Below, piece by piece: positions 10,986 through 21,327 of a stretch of 64,000 nucleotides of DNA. Within the stretch, counting starts at the first letter, position 1, and the number at the start of each line of letters is the position of its first letter. Source of the DNA: Astragalus membranaceus. Its lineage: Eukaryota; Streptophyta; Magnoliopsida; Fabales; Fabaceae. A model generated the notes under the pieces. That model saw only the letters and a program-made list of their open reading frames with translations. It searched no databases and had not been told where the DNA came from. A program made the position numbers and the translations under genes. The stretch is from NCBI GenBank assembly GCA_039519185.1, contig CM076849.1, positions 65,144,834 through 65,208,833 on the forward strand. Reading direction: 5' to 3'.

Positions 10986-11475
10986 GAGTGCATCGCTGGG
11001 TAGCCTACTAAGTAAGAAAAGGGCCCATGATGTTACAGAAGTAAAGAAAAAATACGCAATAGAAGTTAGCTCTATGTGGTAATCATTTATTTAGATAAAA
11101 GGATAGGAAAAAATAATTCGGAGGGGTGATTCTATGCCAAATATTGACCTAAAACCACCCCCCTTTTGGCGGGTGAGCAAGAAAGAAGAGAAGACGACTA
11201 GGGTTTAGAAAAAGTAGAGAAAATTTTGGAATTTGTTTTTGAGATAATTTAAGATATTATAAAATTAATAGTTTTGTTAAGACTGCATAATTAACAGATT
11301 TAAAGTAAATATGAATTGAAGCCACAAATTCAACAGATTTAGCATTAAAACACCAATTCACTAATAACTCGTTGATGCCACAAATTACAGACACCAATAA
11401 CTTCTTGATGCCACAAATTACCAACACTAAACTAAGGACCCACAACATGACATAACCAACATATCCTAAACATTA

Positions 11476-11981
11476 CTAAACTAGGGAGCTATTACTTCCA
11501 TGACTAAAAACAACATAAACAACAAACATAAACCATGAAAATAACAACCCAAATTGAAGCCTCTGAACCCTATATGTAAGCCCACGAACCCTAGCCCTCT
11601 CCTTGCCCAATTTTGCTTTCAGCTTAATTCTCATTCTCTTTAGTCCTTGCTTCCATGAATTTCTCTGCATATTGTCAGCCTTTGCAACTCTGACTTTGTG
11701 AAGACACAACACCAATACTTTCCATTGATGAAGCAACATCTCTAAATGCAAAATGCTCCTCACTTAGTTGATCATCCCACAGAAAAAGCTCACAGCTATA
11801 TTTTTTCATCTAAAAGAAAATACACAAATAACAGTTAGAGTTTTCATCATAGCTAGAAAGAGGAATAAAAAGCAATGAAAAAAATAGAAAACAATAACCA
11901 GTTATGGCACTTCCCATAGGGGCGTTTAGGGTTTTCTTAAGAGGCGGATATGTAAAGCCTCACTGTACTCCCACAACGACA
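11476..11981 (-). pseudogene. GRF-type zinc-finger protein, broken
   Basis: On the minus strand, CRCGSTVRLYISAS, then a stop, then ENPKRPYGKCHNW (near 11981-11905) matches the GRF zinc-finger pattern CxCG..NPxRxxxxC; after a gap comes CELFLWDDQLSEEHF and a basic, coiled-coil-like stretch ending in a hydrophobic segment (LLFSWFMFVVYVVF), the usual C-terminal layout of the small plant GRF proteins. Stops and frame changes separate the blocks, and the candidate ATG upstream is out of frame. Function of the plant family is unknown; some are carried by transposons. Called a pseudogene, moderately sure. Confidence 0.55.
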
Positions 11982-12060
11982 TATTGATAGGCGCTTAGGT
12001 GCCACTCATGAAGAACCAGAAGCTTAGCTATGCACGTTCATGGAATCGCGAGTGACAAGA

Positions 12061-13236
12061 AGAGAAAAAGAAGGAGATTTGAGAATTTAGGGATTTGTGA
12101 GTTTAGGAACACTCATTTATTATGTGGCATTAGGACTCGGCCTAAAAAAATAGAAAAAAAAAAAAATAACCAGTCAGAATCCTGTTAGCCACATCTGCGT
12201 TTTTTGTAACGTTTAATTAATTGGACTTTTATGAAAAAGTTGCATTTATAGGGACTTTTTTTTAAAAAAAATTGCAGGGACTAAAATGAAAACACCTTAT
12301 ATTTGTAGGGACGAAAAACATATTTAAGCGATATGATTAAGACAAAAAAATTCACTTATAAAAGAAAAGACAAAAAAAATTCATATACCCCCACCTTTCT
12401 TAAAAAAAAAACTTGTTTATAGCCATCTTCAAACGTTCGTCAGCTTCTTCAGTGCCATCCCTCTTCTTTTTCTTCGTAAGCATTTCTCCCTTATAATGAT
12501 CTTCAAATGTATCGATTTTTTGTGTGACACAGTTTCCAGTTCTGCATGAGAGTATTATTGACCTTCATGCTTTTGTTATTTTTCAAGTTTATGCTGATTT
12601 GAGGGTTGTCAATAATATAACATGGTTTGGTCAAAAAAAAAATATAACATGGTTTATGATCCGTGGTCTGAGTTTTTCCTGCTCTTAATTTTTTCTTCAA
12701 TCGTCGATTGGTTCCTGCACGTTTTTGTTTTTGACACCCATCTCAGGAAATTTGGGTTGTTGCAATGATACCCTTTTGTTGAATTTCCCCCTTTTCGACA
12801 ATTAGAGACTCCACAGTACACATGCAAATTGAATTTAGGGTTGAATTGTATCAAGCAGTAGTAAATTATAGTTTTTTTTAAACTCTAATGCAATCTGACT
12901 TATGTAGGCATTTAAGTCATAATCAAATAAACAATAGAATAAACAATAGAATATATGTCTATTATATGTTCCTCTTCTTTAGATTTTTGTTTTGAACTGT
13001 GAAGCAGGATCTTGGACGATTTTGGAATCCCAATTGTGTTTTAGGTTTTGTAGGGCTTTGGGCGATTTTGGAATCCCAATTGTGTTCCTCTTCAAATTTA
13101 GTACTGATAGTGATAGCTATGTTAAATGGTATTTCAATGTTTTTTATCATTTCTATCTGAAATTGTTTTGATGCTCTCTTTGTATTTTTTTTCTTGTTGC
13201 TGGTATAAAGTTAGAGCTGTCAAACTCTTTCAAACC
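12061..13236. other. AT-rich intergenic DNA upstream of the phosphogluconolactonase gene
   Basis: No gene recognised. Around 12225-12335 it contains GGGACTAAAATGAAAAC and GTAGGGACGAAAAAC words typical of plant MITE ends, but no second end or target duplication was found. At 13011-13086 a phrase GCGATTTTGGAATCCCAATT is duplicated with a 55-bp spacing. The last few hundred bases are presumably the promoter and 5' leader of the gene that starts at 13237. Confidence 0.5.
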
Positions 13237-16200
13237 ATGGCTCTCTCTGGTGATCGTAAAAATAGAGGAGAGTTGAGGATTCATGACAATTTGGATGACC
13301 TAAAGGCTGTTTTGGCAAACTATGTTGCGGAAATATCAGACGCGGCTGTGCAGGAGCGTGGAGCCTTTTCCATTGCTTTATCTGGTGGTTCTCTCATTGG
13401 CTTAATGGGGTATCCGTATCTTATCTTTTTCATGTAATGTTTGTATGCATTCATGATTTGGTGATGAGTTTAAAACTTATGGTTGTAAAAACAGAAAACT
13501 CTTGGAACCTCCTTATAACAAGACGGTGGACTGGTCCAAGTGGTATATTTTCTGGGCTGACGAGCGTGTTGTGGCGAAAACCCATGCCGATAGCAATTAT
13601 AAGCTTGCTAAAGATGGCCTTTTGTCTAAGGTTTCCTCCTTAATTCAAACATCTCGTATTTGTCATTGCTTTATCCCTTTCTATAAAGAATGTTTTATTT
13701 TCAGAATAATTTGGAGGAGAGTGATTTGAGTATTAAACTGTTAGTTACTATTTACTAACCTACCTTCTTTTCTGATTGCTTCTTGCAAGTTGCAAGGGAA
13801 AACCAAACAGAATAACGCTAGGAATTGTCTTTTAACAAGATGAATGGTTTTGATTTTATCAATTCTTGCCTGTTGACTGAGAAAATTGGATAGCTATCTT
13901 GACCATTTATTAGAAACCCTCTCAAAATTCTCTTGGTTACGTGGAAAATGCTTAGCAAAATTGGCTGTTTGGATCTCGGCTTTACTGTTTACTTTTTTGA
14001 GATTTAACATTTACTCTGATAAGGAAGGTTAATTATTAACCTTGTCTAGTTGACAGAATTAGGAAACATACGAAGTGATTCAGTACTGATTTCTTCCTCA
14101 TCCATTTTTCCCCTCTTTATCAAAACAATTTTCAAAAGGATTCTTTCCATAACTTGTCTTTGGTAAACAAGTTTGTTTGTGTTGAAACTTGAAAATTTAT
14201 GATACTTTCTGCAAGAATATAATGGCGGCTATTTGATGTTTATACACTGAGCTGGTTTGATGGATGTATAATGTTTATTCTTTACAAATTAATAAAATAG
14301 TCCTAAATCTGCTTGTAGAGGTAAACATTATTGCCATCTTCTTTTCCTGTCTGCCCTTAATTTTTTGATCTACAGTTTCTGTAATTTCTTTTGTGTTGGT
14401 ACATTTTTGTTCAATTGATTGTAATGACACGTGTTCCATTCTGAGATAACGTTGAGTTGCGAGGGTGACTTTTCAGTTACTTGCTTGAGTTGCACTGGTG
14501 GTTCATTCTGCAGAAAAGACTTTGGCAACCAAGTGTGTGACTGGAACGTATGAAAGGATTTCTCGAAGTAGGATAGTTAACGAATGACCATCCCAGGAGA
14601 GGCTAGGACACTATTTATAGGTAGAGAGAAGTTCCTGTGTTTTACTTAGGTCTCTGCTCTCTGCTTGTAGAGATATGTTACAAGCGGGATTTTTTCTTGA
14701 CAAGGATTGACCATAAGAACAGCTGGTGCTGACTCAATTACCAGCTGTTTGATGGGAGTATAATGATTGTTCTTTACAAGCTAATATAAAAGTCTTACAA
14801 TTGCTTGTATAGGTGAATGCTATAGATATCTTTTTTATTTTCGTTCACCCTTAAATATTTTTTCTGCAGTTTCTGTAATTTCTTGTGTGTTGACACATTT
14901 TGTTCAAATGATTGGTAATGGTATGTGTTCCATTCAAAGGTGGCCTTGAAACCATTTCAGCCTCTGTGAGAGTCAAAAAGCTACCATTGTCGAAAAATCC
15001 CTTATGTTATACAAAGAGGGAAGGCTTCCCCTTCGGATAGATGATGATGCCAATCTGACCTGCTTTATGTCTAATCAACAGCGAGTTGGACCGGTGGTTC
15101 AATCTGCAGAAGAGAGACTGGCAAATAAGTATGTGACTGGAAAATATGAAGGGATTCTTAAAGTAGGGTAGTTGATGAATGACCGTACGTGGAGAGGCGA
15201 GGACCATATTTATAGGCTGGGAAAGTTCCCGAGTTTTACTTAGGTCTCTTCATTCTACTTAGGTCCCAAGATCCATAAGTTCAAGATATTGTTAGCTTGA
15301 TTTGATGTTTCCCTGTGCTGCAGTAGCTATAGTACCTAGATGATAATATCCATAAGTTCAAGATATTAGCTTGATTTGATGTTTCCCTGTGCTGCAGCAG
15401 CTATAATACCTAGATGATAATTAAGAAACTATTTTATGACTGTTCCCTGGTTGTTAGTGGTCCACTTTTTATGCCAGGCACCATTTGGAAACCATGAATT
15501 GCATTTTTTATTCTTGTATAAATTACTTGGGATGCTTGTGGTTAAATTCTTTTCCAATGTAAAAAGAAATGGTTAAGATTTTATACACTTTCTATTTACA
15601 TGTTGAGTTCAACAAATGCAACATGGGAATCTCTGATACAAATGCTTTGCTTTGGTTTTGTAAGAACTACTCACTTTTTCTGCCATCTCTCCATATTCCA
15701 TGAGATTGTACCTAGTTTGGTTATATGATTACTTAATCAATATTAACTTGTTTTCTCTGTGGATATGCTCGTTAATTCAGCAGGTGCCTATTGTCCCAAC
15801 TCGCGTGCATTCAATTAACGATTCCATGTCAGCAGAAGAAGCTGCTGATGATTATGAGTTTGTCATCCGACAATTGGTGAAAACCCGTGTTGTCGACGTG
15901 TCTGAGGTTAGTGATTGTCCAAAGTTTGATCTCATTCTGCTTGGATTGGGTACCGACGGCCATGTTGCCTCTTTATTTCCTAATCACCCAGCACTCAATG
16001 AAAGGGAAGAATGGGTAACTTTCATTACCGATTCCCCAAAACCCCCGCCAGAGAGAATCACATTCACCTTGCCTGTTATCAATTCGGCATCCAATGTAGG
16101 TGTGGTCGCCACAGGTGACGGCAAAGCGAATGCTGTACATTTGGCAATAGATGATGTTAGATCTGATGACCCACTAGTACCAGCACGAATGGTCGAACCG

Positions 16201-16299
16201 GGCAAGGGGAAGTTGGTATGGTTTTTGGATAAGGCTGCTGCCTCAAAACTTGAAGATTCCAACTTGAAGTCCCTTGCAGAGATGCAAGTTTGTATGTAG
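13237..16299 (+). CDS. PGL: 6-phosphogluconolactonase (three exons)
   Basis: Hydrolyses 6-phosphogluconolactone to 6-phosphogluconate, second step of the oxidative pentose phosphate pathway. Exons read 13237-13409, 13495-13630 and 15784-16299, joining in frame to 274 residues, close to the roughly 268 of cytosolic plant enzymes. The start MALSGDRKNRGELRI aligns with cytosolic paralogues and shows no plastid presequence. Family motifs: FSIALSGGSL (about 45-54), DWSKWYIFWADERVV, and LLGLGTDGHVASLFPNH (about 156-172), then ITFTLPVINSA. The last acceptor is CAGCAG, so exon 3 can start at 15781 or 15784, adding or omitting one Gln; the second choice gives the SKVP junction seen in relatives. Intron 2 is 2.15 kb and contains old tandem duplications. 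No peroxisomal SKL tail is present. Confidence 0.9.
14240..15255 (+). repeat. diverged about 500-bp tandem duplication in PGL intron 2
   Basis: Two diverged copies follow each other, about 14240-14660 and 14745-15255. Shared landmarks are TTTGATGGNNGTATAATG, CAGTTTCTGTAATTTCTT, GTGTTCCATTC, GGTTCAATCTGCAGAA and GTTTTACTTAGGTCTC. The copies differ at many sites, so the duplication is old. No coding content recognised; it may be part of an unidentified transposable element. Confidence 0.7.
15272..15422 (+). repeat. 77-bp tandem duplication in PGL intron 2
   Basis: The phrase TCCATAAGTTCAAGATATT leading to TTTCCCTGTGCTGCAG and ACCTAGATGATAAT occurs at 15272 and again at 15349, with only a few differences. 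A recent local duplication, younger than the 500-bp duplication beside it. Confidence 0.85.
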
Positions 16300-17697
16300 T
16301 GTTAAGAGATTGGACAAGTATTGATCTTTAGGTCCTGCCAATTTCTTTTCTTTTGGATAGAAAGTCTTTGTTTCGCTTTTTCTTGCTCTCTCCTGGGAGG
16401 TTGTTTGGATAAGTGCGGTATAGTTTTTGCAAGCTACCAATAAAAGTTGAGAGCCTCATTTCAACTTCCTTTTTTGGTTCCAAATCCTCATTGTGTTATT
16501 GGTTATGATGATGGTCTCTTCTGTTTGCAATTAAGAAAAGAAGGATCAGGTTCATGTAATTATAGAAGTTGATTTTCCGTTACCCTCCCATTTTCATGTT
16601 TATCTATTTTATTTAATTCCCAGTATATTCTACCAGATAATGGAAAGTTCAAATGTATCCTTCCTCCCCTCTTTGATTTAATGAATTTGAGGAATCCTGG
16701 GTGAGGATATTGTGTAGAATCAAGCATCTTTTTCCTTTTGGCGTTTGTGGCTATTGATGATTGATGCATGATGTACCATCATGTATTCTCCTATCACTTA
16801 ACTATTTCGAAGCACACGTTTGGTGCTTGGAGGAAAGATGGAAAAGACAATTGAAATGACCATATCATCCACAAAATTCATACTAACAAGCTCAAGTAGA
16901 CTTTTTGTAGCATATAGCTATGCATACATATTCAAATTTACCTTTAATTTGGATGGTAAATATGTTGGAAACTTAGTTCCTTAATTTTTTTTTGGATTTT
17001 TAACATCTGAAAGCTAAGTTTTTGATGCTATGTTTTGATTTTCTATATTGGAAACTAACTCTTGAGATATTTCATTTGCATTTTCTACACCCTGAATCTT
17101 TTTACTGTTAATGATAACATCTATATACAATTAGTAACATGGTAAAATAACTAGGTCACTCCATTGACCAATCTCCTACAAAACTTATCTAACAAGTTTT
17201 GGTGGAAATTAAGAACGAAAAGGTAATCTACCGTGAGAACTCCATATAATCATAATGATCGAGAGAAAGGACATATGAATTTGGATCCTCTCCATCTTAA
17301 TCTCCCTTCGTCCTCTCTATCTCTTCAATTTTTAATCTTCTTTTCTCTCCTCCCACTTTTATTTTGTGTGATGGAAAGGCACGAGCGAAAGAGATGATCC
17401 ACTTGGAGCATATCAAGTCACAATATATGATAACTTTAGCAAAGATAAGTAAAATGGAATCTTATTTTTTTGAGGAAGTAAAATGGAATCTTGATATTTG
17501 ATTATAATGCCATTGGCACAACCAAAAGTGAGAGTTAAAAAAACCTAAGCACTAAGTCTAAGGCAATATAACCTCTAACAATGAAAAACACAGAAAGAAA
17601 CAAATCAATAAATGAAACACTCAGTTTTCTATACAAGGGAGTCTCACTATGAGAAATATAAGGTACAAAACTGATATCATTTGGTGTATCACCTGAT
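16300..17697. other. intergenic region between two convergent gene ends
   Basis: AT-rich, no gene recognised. It holds the 3' flank of PGL (+) and of the FLN2-like gene (-), whose stop codons face each other across 1.4 kb. No terminal repeats of a mobile element were seen. Confidence 0.5.
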
Positions 17698-20690
17698 TCA
17701 ACTAACAGGCTCCAATATCGTACGGTACTCTGTCTCTGAAATTGACTTTATACCATATGGATCAGGAGTAATGTCGTCCTCCATTTCTTCGCGTGGAGGA
17801 AAGCCGTGTACTCGGCCGAGTTTCCATTGATCTATAACCCCACAATCAATTGCATACTTGATGCTATGCTCCAAGTATCCTTTATCAGTTATCAAATCAG
17901 GTTGAACTGTCAACATTCTCATGATAGCTGAAATGACAAGAGAACTCATTAGTGTAGCTAGCTTGGAGAGTTATTTCATCTTTAAAGGCCAATTAAACTA
18001 GTAAAAAAATCATTTAATTTATATACACTGTCGGTGTAAGATTTCTACGCCAGCCAATCACGGAAGAACACGTCATAAAAAATGTTTAACTTTATCTCAA
18101 CTACCTTAAAACTGATAGAGCATACCAATTAAACTCAAAAAAATGCAGGGCTATGATTGCAATGTGTTCACTATAGTGTACCTGCAACAATGCCGTCTCC
18201 AGATGCTGACATATCACGAGTGAAAGGGGTAAGCGGGGCGTCCTCCATCCCACTAACAGCGCCATCGAGCTCTGCAGTGTAGTAATGTATCTTGGAAGTT
18301 CCATTAGTCACAAACAAAACCTTAAGACTTTCGTGCCATAGTGGTGAAACCACTTCGCGTTCATAATGGACAAACTTCGACCTGGCATTGTTTCTGGTGT
18401 CAAATTCTTCAGATGGTGTGATCCCACATAAGAACTCTAGTTCTTGTTTAGTGACCTCAATAATATCTGCAAGATTCCACACTTGCTGAATGAATGTCTT
18501 AGTTTCTTCCTCAGAGTGCCATAGTGGCATAGGAAGGTTTACATCATAGAAAACAACTGCTCCAAAATGCTTTGCAATTTTTATGGCTTGCAATGTAGTG
18601 GATCTCATGTTCCTATCAAGTAAGGAATGTGTGTTGAAGTAGAACATTTCTGCCTGCATGTTCATTCAATAGCATTTGGCTCTAATCTCTCAAGCAGATA
18701 AAATCAAAAAAAAAAAAAAAATAGCAACAAGAATTATATAGAGGACCTAACCTAACATACACCTAAGCATACAAACATGTCTGATAGTTCATTGAGCTTA
18801 TAGCTTATAGTGTTTCTTTTTTTCTATTATCCTCTATTAAATGAATATTCTCTCTTCTTTTCAAGCATTAAGTACAAATGTCATTTGTCATTTTATATCT
18901 ATAAACTAGTTCAGCCGCTAATTTTACCAAATACTTTAAATTCAATCCGCTAGTTTATCCGCTATTAGCTATATGCTCATCCGCTATAAGCTAACTTATT
19001 CGCTATCCGCTATCTTTTAGCAAACAAAGTCGAAATGTAGAGTTCTATATCAACTTCAAGCTCAATAATTATGCTACATCAACAATGATAAGGCTACAAC
19101 CTATAAGCTACATAGATTTCTATTTACTTTTTTTACATCCTTTTACTTCAATGGGTTTCAAGTTTCATACCTCCTTCAGCACATCAATATTTATCTCTGC
19201 CTTTGTCAAACAATCTTCAGCACAAGGTTTTACACAGCTCATTTTAAGTTTCCTTTTGCCAATCTTCATCAGCGACGCACCCGTTGCCCTTTTACTATCA
19301 ATAGAGACTGACCGGGTTTGAACATTATTTGCATTCATATAATACAGCATTGCTTGACCATATTCATCATCTGCAAGTTTTCCCATAAAAGCAACCTTAC
19401 CACCCAAACTCGCAAGAGCAATGGCAACACTACCGGCAGAGCTTCCCGGAGCCCTAACAAACTTTTCAGGACTCCACAAAGCATCCTTCATTCTTTCATG
19501 TAGTTCATGATCTATAAGCCTATTGGCAGGCCTCCCTGAAGGCACAAAGCAATGTTGTGCAGCACCAAAGCAACAAACAAGTGGAGGCCAGCCATAAGTA
19601 TAGCTAATGTCCTCTCCATCATCTTTTATCAGTTCCAAACCATCATCACCCTCATCCTCCACATTTTCAATAAATGAAGGCTCATCTTGGTCATTAATTT
19701 CAGCTTCATCCTCTAAAATTACATTCTCCTCTTTAGGTTTTCTTCGTCTTGAAACCTTTTTCACTCCCTTAAGTTCCTTCGCTTCTTCCAAGCCAGCAGA
19801 AATAGATGCATCTATAAAGGTTTTAACTATCACATATCAGCAAAACACAAAACACACACAGGCAAAGGTCAAAGAGATTACCTTTTTTTCGAGTCTTTCG
19901 TGTTTTCTTTTTGGAATCATCACTAGAGGGAGATGAACTTTCTTCAATGGAAGCATTATCTTCATTTACCAACAAATCAGTTTCCCCTTCAGAAGACTCA
20001 GCTACTGTTTTTTTCTTCGTCTTTACTGTCGCCTTCTTAGTTTTAGGTGACCTAATTGCCTTCTTTTTCACAACAAGTTCATTCTCACTGGGTTCTTCTT
20101 CAACAGAGCCTACAGAAGCTTTCTTCCTAGCCAATGCCACATGACCAGATTTACACCCAGACCTCAGAACCCCAAGTTGCACTACGTTTAAAGAAGAATA
20201 AGAATTGGACCATGTCAAGTGGCGCCTGCACAATTGCAAAAGATAAAACTTACACATTCACATTCAACCAACCAACTCAGGTGTTATAAGCTAAGATTCA
20301 ACTTCAACTAACTAAATTTGCGCCTCTGAAGCCCAACAAATAGAAAATACCAAAATTTTACATGAAACCCAACACACGCAAAAAGTAAAATTGAATTAAC
20401 AAATCAAAAAGATAAACTTTTTAGAGAAATTATATTATTTTGCAGGTTATAAGCAGAGAGTATTAATGGGTTGAATAAATTTATGTTATTTCAAAACTTT
20501 CCATGATACCCATTTCATGATTAGACCACAAAAAGCAAAATTGGGAATTTAATTCTGAAAAATAAACTTCTTTTGGTGAAAAGTGATTACAATTTTTCAA
20601 CTACATGCAGAGAATACTAATGGGTTTCAGTTATTTATATAGAGAGAACCTGGGAAGTGGAAGAAACTGAGCAAATGAAAGACACGCCAT
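17698..20690 (-). CDS. FLN2: fructokinase-like protein, plastid (FLN2-like, five exons)
   Basis: pfkB-family protein of plastid transcription: FLN proteins associate with the plastid-encoded RNA polymerase and thioredoxin z and are not thought to act as sugar kinases. Minus-strand exons 20690-20650, 20225-19882, 19811-19171, 18653-18182 and 17927-17698 join in frame to 575 residues. Residues 1-40 look like a transit peptide (MACLSFAQFLPLPRRHLTWS). A long Lys/Ser/Glu-rich linker (about 55-125, KKKTRKTRKK) and an acidic stretch follow, as in FLN2 rather than the shorter FLN1. Vicinal cysteines in PPLVCCFGAAQHC (about 208-209) match the pair reported for thioredoxin z binding. The kinase core has APGSSAGSVAIALASLGGK and FYDVNLPMPLW; the anion-hole motif reads SASGDGIVA where active kinases have GAGD. 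Head to head with HPPK-DHPS. Confidence 0.9.
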
Positions 20691-20761
20691 TGGAAAGAGC
20701 TCGAGCTACAAAAACTTGTAAGTTTTTCCTTTAGGCATGACACACTAGCTAAGGTTTTGGC

Positions 20762-20810
<49 letters not shown>

Positions 20811-21327
20811 TTAACAAGGACCCAAACGACAAGGGGTTTTGAAAGAGATAAGGGTCATGAGAAAAACGACACGTCGTTTTAAGTATGGCTTTTTGGTCTT
20901 AAATATTTAGTAACACATGCGTTTACATTGGTAGATGCTTTCTCTGCCCCATTGTGCTTTGAAAATTTCTTTTTCTTTTTTTTTCAACTTTTTCCTCCTC
21001 CCACTCAATTCAGAGAGTAAGATTCACAACATAATCATCAAATTGGTAACTTGGAAATTCGTATGTAAAAGTTATTACAAGGTGAGTATGGTTATCACTT
21101 TGTGCTTATTGTTACGCAAGGTGTTTGATAATATGCCTCAAAGACTTTTGGATCTTTTTTATTGATTATTCACGAGATTGGAATACTGGCTTATTGTTTT
21201 TAATCGTTGTTGAATGAAATTCCTATAGATATTTGTTTGTGATCACTTTTTGGTAATCACTTTGTGCATCAGGGGAAGAGAGAATTAGAATACTGGCTTC
21301 ATTTTCACTTTGAGAAGTCTTTTTCAG
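20691..21327. promoter_or_regulatory. shared 637-bp upstream region of FLN2 and HPPK-DHPS
   Basis: Lies between the start codons of two divergent genes and so must hold both promoters and 5' leaders unless one uses a distant leader. Contains a (GA)n tract at about 20767-20808 close to the FLN2 start. No further cis elements are claimed. Confidence 0.6.
20763..20808 (+). repeat. (GA)n microsatellite in the FLN2 leader
   Basis: More than 20 uninterrupted GA units about 75 bp upstream of the FLN2 start codon; on the FLN2 sense strand it is a CT tract. Probably within the 5' UTR or core promoter. Likely length-variable. Confidence 0.95.

Larger units (their letters stand above)
6460..11060 (-). 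mobile_element. Tat-lineage Ty3/gypsy retrotransposon, truncated and decayed
   Basis: Minus-strand element in the order gag, protease, reverse transcriptase, RNase H, a second archaeal-type RNase H, then the start of integrase. The extra RNase H before integrase is the known hallmark of the Tat lineage (Ogre, Retand, Tat). Integrase stops at about 6460 just after the NGTQFTD motif, so the 3' end and 3' LTR are gone. No LTR or primer-binding site could be recognised upstream of gag. Several in-frame stops and a frameshift show it is dead. Confidence 0.85.

Noticed and set aside
12503..13150. Minus-strand open frames upstream of PGL
   Set aside because: AT-rich, no domain, overlap the likely promoter; no splice support.
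18780..19030. A possible MITE in FLN2 intron 3 (GCTTATAG and CCGCTATA words)
   Set aside because: Repeated words are present but no matching termini or target duplication could be found.
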